Below are positions 44,789-55,253 of a stretch of 64,000 nucleotides of DNA, in pieces. The stretch lies in assembly GCF_005117025.1 (NCBI RefSeq), contig NZ_SWCO01000003.1, forward strand, positions 186,001 to 250,000, written 5' to 3'. Source of the stretch: Alteromonas portus (GTDB taxonomy: Bacteria > Pseudomonadota > Gammaproteobacteria > Enterobacterales > Alteromonadaceae). The position numbers were made by a program, and so were the translations under genes. Position 1 is the first letter of the stretch, and each line of letters opens with the position of its first letter. The notes below the pieces were generated by a model. It was not told the DNA's origin. It was given only the letters and a program-made list of their open reading frames with translations, and did not search any database.

Positions 44789-47700
44789 GCTATTTCGACT
44801 CCTAAGTTTTCGACCCATTCACTTTGCTGAGTACCTAAAAGTGTTCTTACTCTGAAATCATAAGTTCCGGCTGGTAAATCAGGCCTCCAACGCAGGTCTC
44901 CGCAATGTCCAACCTCAAACTTAGGTAAGTCTACCCAAGCGCTGTCACTAGAAAGCTTATACTGACCTTCAATTTCATCGAACGCGCTATTAATACTATC
45001 GGGAATAGCAGGGAGCGTTTTCAAGATGTAAATCTGATGCTCTTTATTGTCTTGGCCCAACTCTATTCTTGCAAAATCTTCAGTTATGTCTGTGTGATCA
45101 ACGATACGGTTATCACCGTCCTGCACGTTAAACATGAGTATTTTACTATCAGAGTAGCCTAGCCAGTAGTGAGTATGTGTATATTCAGCTTCTTCAGGTA
45201 TAGCAAGATGCTTGATATTGCAGTGTATACCTAACGCTCTAGCGTGATGGCGTGAGTTTCTGAAACTATATCCCATTTCAGCATAGTTGAAACAATGAGT
45301 AAGTTTTAAATCAACGTTACCGTCACCACCGTTGTATAGAGCTATATTGAATGCGTAGTAATCTTCTTCGGGGTTATCTGGGCTAGTGCTTACGCGGTTA
45401 GCAACCAAGCAATCGGTGTTCACTGGCCCGCTATACTGTCCATTAATGGACGCTTTTTTCATATCGATATATGTGTTTAATATGTATGAACTATCGCATC
45501 CCGAAACGTTTGTTGTACCATTTGAAATACCTAATTCATATTCCCAAGGGCCATCTTCCGATTCAGGGTATCCTCCTTCGCAGAATAGATTATCCACATA
45601 GAGAATATCACCGTCACCTCCATACATGGTTATCGCTTCTTTTTTCTCAAAAGATTCGCAGTCAGTAAATCGGTAATTGCCGCCCGTACTCGCCCTATAC
45701 CCAAGTCTACCGCCCACACTTCCCAACTCAACGCCTTGAACGTCATCCTCCAACTCAACCGCTTCAGATGGGTCAACCAAAGAAATTAAAACAGGCTCGA
45801 CAACACAAGTGCCTTCAACTGGACAGTCTAAAGGCTGTTGACGCTGGTTGACTTGAAATACATCAAGCTTACGCGGTGCAACTACTGTGACTGGCTTAAC
45901 TACGCGCTTAACATGCAAGCCACTTACTGAGCCATCAAACCCATTACTTTCAACGAGATTAATAGTGTTGCAGTTAGCAGGTATTTTTAAATGCCAAACT
46001 TCACGCCCATTTCGATTAAAGGTGTATCGCGGTATGGTAGTTTCGTCACCTACTGCCTGTGGTTGTATTTCACCCGCTGTTCTACCTGTGACATCAAATG
46101 CCACCTCATAGGTGTCACCCTCTGCGTAAGCGTAAGGAATTGCGGTAGCTGTATCACTCGGGGCAATGTTACCTTCAACCATAATTGATGCGAGTATGGT
46201 TATTGTTATACTCTGTTCAATATTGCCTGGCATCAGGTAGTTAATAGTTTCTGTGGCGGTTTCACCAGGCTCTAAGTAGTCAAACGCACCGTTAGGAACA
46301 TAAACAAAGAAACCGTATCGATAGTTTATGTCTGCACCGCTCGGCAACGTCAAAGATAAATCTTCATTCGTTAGCGTGTTTTCTATCGCTATAATTCCTT
46401 CGGGGAGTACATGGTATGAAGCAATGGCTTCGTTCGCATAGCACTTAATTTCACCCGTTGTTGCGCCAACAATAGCCCCAGCGTTGTCTTGCGGGTAACT
46501 TCCTTCGTAAATGCCTCCAGTGTAAGGAAATCCAATGGGCTTATTTGTTTGAACAACAGCTTCACCATTATTAAATTCAACGAAAGAATCTGCTATGACG
46601 TTACTGACATCATCTTGGTGATGTGCTTGAACTCTATAAGTCTTAATACCTGTGTCATTTGGTATGCTAAGCTGCATTGAAGATTTGTTGATATTGATTT
46701 TCTGGGTGGGGTTTGCCATTCTATTTTCTGCCTCTATAACTGATAGACCGTCATCAACGATAATTCGCTTGGTTGCGTAGGTTACGTTATTGTTGTTGTC
46801 ATTAACTTTCAGGACTAAGTCCAAAACAGCACTGACATTCGTATCAATATCTACGGGGTTGTTCTCGAAATCGTAATACTCAATAAACTGAGTAATATCG
46901 CCATCTTGAGAATCAAGCGCCGTTGCCTCTTCAACGTAGGGCTCGCCTTTTAGTACCGTAACTGTACCTTTTGGAATGGATATGACCGGTCTTTCGTTAT
47001 TTTCTGGTATGTCTAAGTTAGTTAAAGTAATGTTATTGCTATACGTAATGTTAGCGTGGCTGGAATCTCTATCTTCTTGTGAATGGATACCATGTCGGGT
47101 TTCGTTTATGTTTACTGATGTGCTGAACGTAGCTACTGGGTTATTTTCCAAATAAACAGCTATCTGAGTGCCATTTAAACCGATAACTTGCTTGAATTGG
47201 GTAGGAAGCGTTATTTCGTAAGGTGTAGAAGCTAATTCAGTATCCACCCCATTTGACCTGTGGACTAGCCTTACCGCTGTAGAAGATACGTGAACAAATA
47301 AAAAGTTGCTGGGTGATGCAACACGCAATGCTAGTCCACACACTCTGTGCATCAAATCAGACGTTACATCTGCGGAGATAACTAGGTTAGATAACCCAAA
47401 ATCTTTATAGATTAAACGGTTGGAACTATCATTAGGCACGTTACCTAATGAGTAGATAGTGTTATTTGATACACCAAAAACCGATCCATTAGGTATTATA
47501 AAACCCCTAGCAACATTATCACTAGGGCCGTTTAACTGCCCCGATTCAAGGAATATTCTTCTAGTAAACGTATTGCTGGTATCTAAAAATTCAACAGTGT
47601 GAGTAGCTTCATAGCTATCTAGTTCACCATCATTAGCGACAACTCCAACAGTTACCGAGCCTAACTCAGCGCTGGTTAATTCAACAACATCACCCGTAGT

Positions 47701-48396
47701 AGTATTTAAACTGCCGGTGCCACTAACTACCCGCCACGTAAAAACATGCGTATCGGAAAAGTCTGGGTCATTCACAATGGCTGTAAGCTCTACAGTATTG
47801 TTTATTCCTGTGCTGTTTACAGCGTTGATCACAACTTCTGGTTGCGAGTTGGATGCAGGGTTATTTGTGAACCCACCTGATGTGAACCCCGACAAAGGAC
47901 TGTCGTTCGTGTTGTCTAATAGGTCTTTAACAACTGCTCCGCTAGTGGCGTTTAAATCATACTGAACTACTTGCGAAGCACCGTAGTCCCAAGACAACTC
48001 GCCGTGCATTACACCATCGTATTTTGTTGACTCTGAGCCTGCTCCATAACCAAGTACGGATAAGTATATTGTGCCACTAATTGTTTTTGACGCTGATTGA
48101 CCCAAGAGGCTAACGGTAACAACGTTGCTAGCGTCCCTCGTTATTGTCATACCACTAACAAAACTACCGCTAGAAAGCCCTGGCACGGTAATGTCTATAT
48201 CAGACCCATTTAGCCTAGTCTTTATCACTCCTCCAGCTAATGTTATTACCCCCCAAAGACCTGCGTTAGTATGACCTATGACCCATTTAGTTGAATTAGT
48301 ATATTCAAACGCTGGAACATTAACCGTAAATTCACCTGCAGCATTAAAGTTCGTGCCTAAATCAACAACCCCTGAACCATCAAACTGTATAGCCAT
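44785..48396 (-). CDS. Large modular prophage fibre protein (lectin, Ig-like, beta-helix)
   Basis: Protein of 1203 residues. About 1-180: LamG/concanavalin-like sandwich. About 190-275: cadherin/Ig-like repeat with TAIVNDPDFSDTHVFTW. About 280-460: a second lectin-like module. About 465-555: Ig-like domain with ALDSQDGDITQFIEYYD. Later: a segment with SGGNYRFTDCESFEK-like turns and many N, G and D (about 890-1100), resembling a right-handed beta-helix. The C-terminus is FnIII-like. No signal peptide or membrane helix, so it is a virion part rather than a secreted adhesin. Very long for a fibre of this phage type. Domain limits are estimates. Confidence 0.65.
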   Translation of the reverse strand: MAIQFDGSGVVDLGTNFNAAGEFTVNVPAFEYTNSTKWVIGHTNAGLWGVITLAGGVIKTRLNGSDIDITVPGLSSGSFVSGMTITRDASNVVTVSLLGQSASKTISGTIYLSVLGYGAGSESTKYDGVMHGELSWDYGASQVVQYDLNATSGAVVKDLLDNTNDSPLSGFTSGGFTNNPASNSQPEVVINAVNSTGINNTVELTAIVNDPDFSDTHVFTWRVVSGTGSLNTTTGDVVELTSAELGSVTVGVVANDGELDSYEATHTVEFLDTSNTFTRRIFLESGQLNGPSDNVARGFIIPNGSVFGVSNNTIYSLGNVPNDSSNRLIYKDFGLSNLVISADVTSDLMHRVCGLALRVASPSNFLFVHVSSTAVRLVHRSNGVDTELASTPYEITLPTQFKQVIGLNGTQIAVYLENNPVATFSTSVNINETRHGIHSQEDRDSSHANITYSNNITLTNLDIPENNERPVISIPKGTVTVLKGEPYVEEATALDSQDGDITQFIEYYDFENNPVDIDTNVSAVLDLVLKVNDNNNNVTYATKRIIVDDGLSVIEAENRMANPTQKININKSSMQLSIPNDTGIKTYRVQAHHQDDVSNVIADSFVEFNNGEAVVQTNKPIGFPYTGGIYEGSYPQDNAGAIVGATTGEIKCYANEAIASYHVLPEGIIAIENTLTNEDLSLTLPSGADINYRYGFFVYVPNGAFDYLEPGETATETINYLMPGNIEQSITITILASIMVEGNIAPSDTATAIPYAYAEGDTYEVAFDVTGRTAGEIQPQAVGDETTIPRYTFNRNGREVWHLKIPANCNTINLVESNGFDGSVSGLHVKRVVKPVTVVAPRKLDVFQVNQRQQPLDCPVEGTCVVEPVLISLVDPSEAVELEDDVQGVELGSVGGRLGYRASTGGNYRFTDCESFEKKEAITMYGGDGDILYVDNLFCEGGYPESEDGPWEYELGISNGTTNVSGCDSSYILNTYIDMKKASINGQYSGPVNTDCLVANRVSTSPDNPEEDYYAFNIALYNGGDGNVDLKLTHCFNYAEMGYSFRNSRHHARALGIHCNIKHLAIPEEAEYTHTHYWLGYSDSKILMFNVQDGDNRIVDHTDITEDFARIELGQDNKEHQIYILKTLPAIPDSINSAFDEIEGQYKLSSDSAWVDLPKFEVGHCGDLRWRPDLPAGTYDFRVRTLLGTQQSEWVENLGVEIA

Positions 48397-48414
48397 TTTT
48401 AATTCTCTTTAAAA

Positions 48415-49680
48415 TTACTGCGCAATCCACGTAGCGCCACTGCTGTTAAGCGTTACTGTTTCGTTATATGTTTTTCCGTTAATCACTACATCTTTTAACT
48501 CAACTGTAGCTATGCCAGTTCCTGTAGAAGCCGCACGTAAAAAAGGCTTTGTTGCTGGAAGAACGTATTCGCCACCTTCGATAGTGTGAGTGGAGCCTTT
48601 TCTAACTGATATACACTCACTAGTTGACCGCGAATCGAATCTGACAGAGCAATAGTGGAGAGTGCAACTATCGCCCAAAAGCAAAAACGCCGTTCCTGAA
48701 GTGTTCCCGAATTGCTGTACTCCGCCTACAAAGCAGTATTCCAATCGAGAATTAGCACCCCACACAGTTATTCCACGCTTGCAGAAAAAACCGCCCGAAT
48801 GCCTAATTACTGCCGAAGCTTTACAGTCTATTAATCTATCTGTGGTATCCCAGACTATAAACCGCTCTATAGTGAAGTTTGTACCTCCCTCGATGGCGAG
48901 CGCTTCACCTTGCGTGTAAGCTGAATACTGTGAACCATCGTGGTAAGGATTTTTCGGGTTCAAAGAAATATAGTGATCACGTTGACCACCTATATTTATG
49001 TCAGAAAGCGTAACGTTGTCGTTTTCGCTGGATAAGAAGCGTATACCGATTGCTTCTCCATCCTCGCAATTCGCGTTCAACGCAGAAATATCGCTAATAC
49101 GAGTGTTTGTTACAGCCCCTCTAAATATTGCCAAAGAGGTGGTAACATTTTTACTAACTAAGCCAGAAATTTCGCAATCATCAACCGTAGATTTAAAGTC
49201 AAACCCAAAACGGCAACTTCTTAGCTGTGACTGATAAATTTTTGTGCCTGATTGCGGCTGAGTAAATGTTGCTGCTGTGTCGTAATTTCTTGCACGGAAA
49301 CCTTCTAAAAAGTAGCGGTCACCTTGAAAAGTGAAAAAATTAACTCCTCTGTAGGTGGAACGCCTAAAGTATTCAGGTCTGTCACCGATGGGCCACCATG
49401 TTTCCTCTGATAAGGATGAGTCTATGCGTGAGCCTATGTTCCCCATCTTGAGTATTAATGGGCCGGTTTCATCACCAGTTGCTGTAATTTCAAATTCTTT
49501 AGAAAAAGTATATCTATCTACCAAAAATTGAGCATCACAACCAACATGAATGAAATCGCCAGCCCCTCGCGAATTTATTGCGGTAAGCAGTTCTGACCAG
49601 CCTAGCGGTTGATCCCACCAATCTCCGTTAGCATCGACTTCACCTTCATCAATGGATATATCAATAAAATCCATACCCAT
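48415..49680 (-). CDS. Prophage tail protein with right-handed beta-helix
   Basis: Protein of 421 residues with a repeating pattern of short strands and turns rich in G, N, S and D (for example INSRGAGDFIHVGCDAQF and LERCFVGGV-type turns), typical of pectate-lyase-like beta-helices of tailspikes. It may bind or cut surface polysaccharide; catalytic residues cannot be named. Its ATG overlaps the stop of the preceding fibre gene. Confidence 0.6.
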   Translation of the reverse strand: MGMDFIDISIDEGEVDANGDWWDQPLGWSELLTAINSRGAGDFIHVGCDAQFLVDRYTFSKEFEITATGDETGPLILKMGNIGSRIDSSLSEETWWPIGDRPEYFRRSTYRGVNFFTFQGDRYFLEGFRARNYDTAATFTQPQSGTKIYQSQLRSCRFGFDFKSTVDDCEISGLVSKNVTTSLAIFRGAVTNTRISDISALNANCEDGEAIGIRFLSSENDNVTLSDINIGGQRDHYISLNPKNPYHDGSQYSAYTQGEALAIEGGTNFTIERFIVWDTTDRLIDCKASAVIRHSGGFFCKRGITVWGANSRLEYCFVGGVQQFGNTSGTAFLLLGDSCTLHYCSVRFDSRSTSECISVRKGSTHTIEGGEYVLPATKPFLRAASTGTGIATVELKDVVINGKTYNETVTLNSSGATWIAQ

Positions 49681-51095
49681 TAGAACACCTCCGGTATTAG
49701 TTGCTTGATGTAAAGCACTTCAACAACTGCGTTTATTTCACCGTAGCCCCTTTTAAGCGCTAACCTTTCCGATGTGGCTGTAAAAATCTTAACACCTTCG
49801 ATTTCTATGGCATTTGCATTTGCGTTTAATGTAGCTAAAGAGCCATAGCCAACCAGAGAATGCAGAGCTACTGCGTATTCGACTGTTTTTCCATCCAAGT
49901 AGCTAGATGAGAAAAATTCAACTCGGTCATTGGCTTCACTTACTGCAGTTGCTGTGAATTTTCTACCGTCTTGGACCCAACTTGAATAAATTGTCATGGG
50001 TGTGTTTGGTGTTATATCTGCAGTTTCCCATGTGCCATCTAAACGCTGATTGCAAGTAATAAACGGGTTGCTGGCGTTGTTGCTGGTATTCGTTATCGTT
50101 GCGTTTAGCTGCGGGATTCTAGGAAAGTATGGTTTGCTTAAATCAGCAAATTTACCGTCTGAAAAACTGATGTAATCGACTAACCCGAAGAAGTAGTTAC
50201 CCATACCATCATTACCTATTTCGGGTAAGTTGGTTACTGATGCGGTAAACGTTACCCACTGACCTAGCGTTAACGTTGGCGAACCCGGCAACCCTTTAAT
50301 TTCATGTGTGCCGCTTAGATGTGTAACGCTATCAATCGTTACGTGAAAAACGTAAACACGCATTGTTACATCACCAGTAAAGGGCGAATCTAAATCTATA
50401 TATACTGGACTATCAGCTTGGTAGAAATTCCTTCGCCCTAGATATTGCTCGATAGGCTGCGCATCTTCTTTATTATGCCCCCACATAACCCACGTTTTCT
50501 TTTGTGTGGTATCAAAGTGAAGCTCTACGGGTTTTAATGGTCCTATTGCTGGCGGTAACGGAGAAACGTTTTTAGCAAGTTGGTCATAATGGTTGTGCTC
50601 AAAAGCTTGTCTACCTTTGCTGGTGTCAAAAGCTGGACTGACGCGCATGACATCGCGCTTTGTCGATGCTGCACTAGGCAATTGGTTCTCGCCTAACGTT
50701 CCTGTGACTTGAGTGAAATCGGGCCACTGCGTTGCTGTGACTGGCGGGTCTATTAGCTGAACCCAATTAATATCCCCTGACCATTCCGCCATAGTTTCCA
50801 AAAATGCGGCATAAGCAGCTCTGTTATTTTCTAACGCTTGAAGAAGTACACCCACCGCCCCTATTGGCACTACTTGAGCGGCTACGTTGCTTAAATCACC
50901 TTGTTGCCAGTTATATTTAAGCGTTAGCGTGTTGGCGGTAGTGTCATGATCAATAATTGTCGCTGGTAATTTGCCAGCGATGAATAACTGGCTACCCTCA
51001 ATCAACCCAAAGAATGAATCTGAGTTATTTACAGATACAACAGGGCTACCGTCTTCAACACTAATGTCGTTGAGACTAAAAACGTAGGTACTCAT
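49680..51095 (-). CDS. Prophage tail-fibre protein, unknown
   Basis: Protein of 471 residues without a recognised domain. The N-terminal about 150 residues (LLQALENNRAAYAAFLETMAEW followed by GDINWVQLIDPPVTATQWPDF) look like a fibre stem that attaches to the tail tip; the rest is beta-rich. It follows the J-like gene, as side-fibre genes do. Confidence 0.55.
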   Translation of the reverse strand: MSTYVFSLNDISVEDGSPVVSVNNSDSFFGLIEGSQLFIAGKLPATIIDHDTTANTLTLKYNWQQGDLSNVAAQVVPIGAVGVLLQALENNRAAYAAFLETMAEWSGDINWVQLIDPPVTATQWPDFTQVTGTLGENQLPSAASTKRDVMRVSPAFDTSKGRQAFEHNHYDQLAKNVSPLPPAIGPLKPVELHFDTTQKKTWVMWGHNKEDAQPIEQYLGRRNFYQADSPVYIDLDSPFTGDVTMRVYVFHVTIDSVTHLSGTHEIKGLPGSPTLTLGQWVTFTASVTNLPEIGNDGMGNYFFGLVDYISFSDGKFADLSKPYFPRIPQLNATITNTSNNASNPFITCNQRLDGTWETADITPNTPMTIYSSWVQDGRKFTATAVSEANDRVEFFSSSYLDGKTVEYAVALHSLVGYGSLATLNANANAIEIEGVKIFTATSERLALKRGYGEINAVVEVLYIKQLIPEVF

Positions 51096-51117
51096 TATTT
51101 TTCCGATATCTGAGAAG

Positions 51118-51140
51118 AAACGACTTTATTTAGAGTCGTT
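51118..51140. terminator. Hairpin between the J-like and fibre genes
   Basis: AACGACT and AGTCGTT arms separated by a short AT-rich loop. The T run is on the plus side; on the minus strand only three T follow, so it is at best a weak terminator or processing site in the late operon. Confidence 0.45.
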
Positions 51141-51141
51141 T

Positions 51142-54033
51142 TTATTGGACAGGCTGGCCCTGCTGAAGCTGCTGTATGCCAAATGCCTGTTTGAATACTT
51201 GAACGAAAACATCACCGTCGATGATGCATGTTCCGTTGTTGCTGTTACCTTGAATTTTGACATCAACAACGACATCGGTGTTGGCCGGAACTCTGACAAC
51301 AACACCAGAGACACTATCACCTTTAAATGTATCGCCTGGCGTTGAAATAACATGCACAGAACTACCATTCACGTCTGCAGTGATAAGTAAGCTATCGAGG
51401 CTACCCCACTGAATTGGAATGGGGTGAACGTAAGCGACACGCTCAAATGGTTGCGCCTGGATAAGAAAATTAACAAGAACATGCTCTTGGGTTGGTGTGC
51501 CAGAACCATCAAACGTAATAGGCCGCATATCTAGTACAGCACCGTCTGTTATATCCCCTTCGATATTTTCCGCGTATATAGTGGCATAGGACTTAATGGT
51601 CCCTGATACACTGTCCCATTCTTGCCAAACGGCACCATCCTGACTGGTGATCTTAACGTTTTCAGCAGCCAGAATAATTGAACTAGCGCTTTCACTGCCT
51701 TCAATGAACATACCAGTTAAGCGGCCGTTCACATCGATAGCGAATTGAATCTGCCCCCTTACTTCACCAATAGCATTTTCAAGCGCTTCGAAGTACGAGA
51801 AAACACTAACCTGATCACCATCCAAGTTGTTTATTTTTATCTCTTGGAAAGCTTGCGCGAACGCGGCCCCTTCTATCCATTCGCCGTTTTCGTCTTCATA
51901 GCCTATTTGAGCATTTTTGAAGTCTGCAATTTGAGATTGAACGCTCTTATCACCTATCTTTTGTTTAACGCCAAGTACATCTAAGCTGATTACTTGGTTT
52001 TCTTGTGCTACTTCAGTCACGCTGTAGAGTAGCGTCGAGTACTCTTCGCCTAGCTCGTTCGTTTGCTGTGACCAGTTGGCCACATCATTTACGACACTGT
52101 TTATAGTATCACCAAGGTTTTCAGGTAAGCCTGGTAACATTACCGTTCTAACGATATTGCCCCAGAACTCATCTACTGCAGACGTTCGTGCAACTACAAA
52201 CGTCCATTGCGACTCGCCCAGAGCATTGGATGAGCAAACCCATATTTTAAAATCACGTTCTGGTGCTAAGCCAGGGAACGTATAAGCATGAGCTGGCCCA
52301 CGATATGGTAAAGGGGGCTCTTCATCCGTTAAGTCATGACTAATGGAATACAAAAACGCGGTTGAGCTATCAGAACCTGCTAAGTATGGGATAACTTCCA
52401 ACTCTGTAGCTGTGGGGTTTATTGTAATATCTGTTGGTACGCCAGGCTTTTGCATTATCAGCGGTATTTCTGCCCATCCACTTCGTGCAGAAAGACCGCC
52501 TAACGCCATCACTCTAAAACGATAGGTACCAAGCGCATAGCCTGAAAGGTTTACGTGATAACGCGCTATCGAATCCGTTTCTATTAGCAAGCCTTGTTCA
52601 TCTAATACCTGATAAAGGAAACGCGATGCTTCAGAATACCAAGAGATTTTAACTTGAACGAAAGCAGAATATACGTGCTCAATCGTTAAGTCGCTAGGTT
52701 CATCAGGGTTAGTAAAGCTATATGTGGTATCAGGTATTTCAGGCTTATTGCCTTCTCCAAAGAAGTCGTAGATATAAGGCTGATGCTCACGAACCGTTAA
52801 AGTTACCCGTTTTTTATTAGAGGAAATTTGTTCTATTCGAAATAGCTTTCCTTCCCAACCTAAAAACGAATCGTAAACAGGCACAATGTCACCCACATCA
52901 TAAATAAGCGCCCACTTGGGCAAATGTATGCGGGTTTTCGTCTGCTCACGTGAAATTTCAAGCCACGTTTTGGCGAACTCAAGGGCTTCGTAATAGTTGT
53001 TACAGGTAACGAGGTCAACCGTGCCCTCATTAATGAAACCGTTATCTTCTTCTAATAATTGAGCCTCTAAAGCACTGCCTTTCGGTGGGTAAACGGCTTC
53101 CTGCGCAGTACCATCTGCAGCAGGCTCATAGTACGTTACCGCAACACGGTTATACCGCTTATTTTTACTTCCTTCAGAAACACCATCCATCTCGATAATA
53201 TCTTTCTCAAGGATTGGTATGCTAACTGGATCATCATCTTGCTCAATAACTAAAGTTAACTGACCATCGATAATAGGCAGCCAGCCCCGCATTGGCTTTA
53301 ACAGTACATTGACGTTTCCCAATATATCTTTACTGGTGTCTAGCTTACAGTTACAGCTAAAAAGCGGTCTTTGTTCGGGCTGGCCAACAACCTCATCGAC
53401 AAGAGAGTCGCAAAGGTCTCTTCCTCTGTAAAACGAATTTGTGTTAATCAGTCCAGTAGAAAGGCCTTTGCCATACAGCGGATCTTTAAGGTAGTCGAGT
53501 AAAGCTAGTGCTGGGTTTGAGTGATTGGTACCTGTTAAATCAGCGGTAATTTTAGGCTCTGATGAGATAGCAAACTCGCCACCATGATATTCAAGACGAA
53601 TGTAGCTGCATGCTTTCCCTGAAGCTTTGTCTGATAATCGCCATCCTGCAGCAGTAAGTAATGGATCTTCATAGTTGTCCATGCCATCAGGGAAATTACG
53701 CATGTGCACCACGCGCCCGCCATCATCGTGAAAGAACGCAGGGTTGTCAGAAGAAACGGGGATATCGTCTACATAAACCTCATCAATTGACACGACTTTT
53801 TCAGACCACACGACAATGATATGAAGCAAGTCATTTTTAATATCATCAGAGTCACCATCATTGGTTTCCTTGAATATGATATTGCCCGTGGTTTTGTGAA
53901 CCTTGCCTATAACCACACCAACGTGTGCATCAGTCTGTGCCGATGTTAACTCAGTACCAGGCGGCATTGGCTCTGGCGCTTCAGGTGCTAACCACCCAAA
54001 AAAGAACCCACCAACATCTTCTAAAAAGCTCAT
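51142..54033 (-). CDS. Tail tip / host-specificity protein (gpJ-like)
   Basis: Protein of 963 residues. N-terminal tail-hub part to about 460 (GFFFGWLAPEAPEPMPPGTE, YKRNRVAVTYYEPA-type segments), then two or three FnIII domains (about 470-640), and a C-terminal part with IVASSIILAAE-like DUF1983 features (about 790-860). Binds the receptor at the tail tip. It combines functions lambda spreads over several genes. Location right after the two tail genes supports the call. Confidence 0.75.
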   Translation of the reverse strand: MSFLEDVGGFFFGWLAPEAPEPMPPGTELTSAQTDAHVGVVIGKVHKTTGNIIFKETNDGDSDDIKNDLLHIIVVWSEKVVSIDEVYVDDIPVSSDNPAFFHDDGGRVVHMRNFPDGMDNYEDPLLTAAGWRLSDKASGKACSYIRLEYHGGEFAISSEPKITADLTGTNHSNPALALLDYLKDPLYGKGLSTGLINTNSFYRGRDLCDSLVDEVVGQPEQRPLFSCNCKLDTSKDILGNVNVLLKPMRGWLPIIDGQLTLVIEQDDDPVSIPILEKDIIEMDGVSEGSKNKRYNRVAVTYYEPAADGTAQEAVYPPKGSALEAQLLEEDNGFINEGTVDLVTCNNYYEALEFAKTWLEISREQTKTRIHLPKWALIYDVGDIVPVYDSFLGWEGKLFRIEQISSNKKRVTLTVREHQPYIYDFFGEGNKPEIPDTTYSFTNPDEPSDLTIEHVYSAFVQVKISWYSEASRFLYQVLDEQGLLIETDSIARYHVNLSGYALGTYRFRVMALGGLSARSGWAEIPLIMQKPGVPTDITINPTATELEVIPYLAGSDSSTAFLYSISHDLTDEEPPLPYRGPAHAYTFPGLAPERDFKIWVCSSNALGESQWTFVVARTSAVDEFWGNIVRTVMLPGLPENLGDTINSVVNDVANWSQQTNELGEEYSTLLYSVTEVAQENQVISLDVLGVKQKIGDKSVQSQIADFKNAQIGYEDENGEWIEGAAFAQAFQEIKINNLDGDQVSVFSYFEALENAIGEVRGQIQFAIDVNGRLTGMFIEGSESASSIILAAENVKITSQDGAVWQEWDSVSGTIKSYATIYAENIEGDITDGAVLDMRPITFDGSGTPTQEHVLVNFLIQAQPFERVAYVHPIPIQWGSLDSLLITADVNGSSVHVISTPGDTFKGDSVSGVVVRVPANTDVVVDVKIQGNSNNGTCIIDGDVFVQVFKQAFGIQQLQQGQPVQ

Positions 54034-54036
54034 TTT

Positions 54037-54663
54037 TTAAACCTGCTGCGTTATTCTTGGCAGATCAAAGCGACCACTACCAGAGGAACTGCCACTACTT
54101 GATGCAACTGGCGCATTTTTACCCCAATAAATTTTTCGTTTTGCTCTGGCCACATGCTCAAAGGCCGTATCATCTGGGTAATATTTTTGATGTGAACCAG
54201 AGTTGGTTTTGGTACCGGCTTGCTTTTCGAAGTCAGCCCAGACTGACGCTAAAACCGCGTCAATCTTTCTCGTTTCTTTGAAAATGTCGCGAGAATCAAT
54301 AAAACCTTCAAATACATTTAATGTAACGATCACGCCTAACTCATCAGCATGCTGTTCATAAACCGTTACTTCTGAGTTATTCCATCCCTTATTTAGAAAG
54401 TAAGGAATGAACGCACCATCACGCGCATCCAGCGTCGTGTTAAATTCATTCGTTGCAGGCTCAGAAGTCACTTCAATGTCATCGATACTGTCAGACGTTA
54501 TATAACCTGGCTGATAGTAAACACCGCCGTAGAAAACAGGCGCATCCCTATCTGTCAGATAAAGCATATTCCCGTTGATGTTCATTTTTATTAGGTAGGT
54601 TTGGTAGCGAGTGGGGTTGTAACCTTTTAAGCGCTCAATTTCTGATGCTGTCAAATTCTTCAC
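54037..54663 (-). CDS. Prophage minor tail protein
   Basis: Protein of 208 residues. It begins MKNLTASEIERLKGYNP; a beta-rich body follows, ending in a Ser/Gly linker (VASSSGSSSGSG). It resembles DUF2163-type tail proteins that sit before the tip gene. Overlaps the preceding gene by four bases. Confidence 0.6.
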   Translation of the reverse strand: MKNLTASEIERLKGYNPTRYQTYLIKMNINGNMLYLTDRDAPVFYGGVYYQPGYITSDSIDDIEVTSEPATNEFNTTLDARDGAFIPYFLNKGWNNSEVTVYEQHADELGVIVTLNVFEGFIDSRDIFKETRKIDAVLASVWADFEKQAGTKTNSGSHQKYYPDDTAFEHVARAKRKIYWGKNAPVASSSGSSSGSGRFDLPRITQQV

Positions 54664-55253
54664 AGCTGCTCCATTAACTCTAAATCGAAGATGGTTTTTC
54701 CCGCATCTTTAACGCCGAACTCACCACCATTACGGTTCTTAACGCACACCTGAAAGTTGACGTCATCGCCGTAGCGAATCTGTGTACCAGCTGGAATATT
54801 GTGTAGAAGTGGCTGAGTAAGCGTTATTGTGGCACGGCCAGTGGCGTCTGAATTGGCACTAAAAGCAATCCGGTAGCCTTTGGTGTTTATGTCGGGCTGC
54901 ACAAAGTCACCACCCCACGCCGCCTTTTCGCGTGATGGCGGCAAGCCTGCAACATGTAAAACTTGGCTACCAACGAATCCACTTGTTGTTAAATAAAGAC
55001 CGTTTAGCTTTCTAACCGACTTTAGTGGATTTGGCAGAAGAAAGTTTCTAATCGAATCGTTGTACCAGTCAAGAATGCCACTGATTTCCATAGCATCATC
55101 GTGACTAACAGGCGTCGAAGTAAGCGCAAAGAGGTAATAAGGATCTTCACTCCCCAATGACTTGTTTTCGTACAGTCGTTCTTCCGGTTTGATGATGTCG
55201 AGGATTAACGTAACTTCGACTTGTCTAAAAAACTGAATAGGAAAAGCAGACAT
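54660..55253 (-). CDS. Prophage tail protein, unknown family
   Basis: Protein of 197 residues between the tape measure and the minor tail gene, the position of lambda M. It has a beta-rich C-terminal half (GRATITLTQPLLHNIPAGTQIRYG). Probably a tail-tip or distal tail component. No motif confirms this. Confidence 0.6.
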   Translation of the reverse strand: MSAFPIQFFRQVEVTLILDIIKPEERLYENKSLGSEDPYYLFALTSTPVSHDDAMEISGILDWYNDSIRNFLLPNPLKSVRKLNGLYLTTSGFVGSQVLHVAGLPPSREKAAWGGDFVQPDINTKGYRIAFSANSDATGRATITLTQPLLHNIPAGTQIRYGDDVNFQVCVKNRNGGEFGVKDAGKTIFDLELMEQL

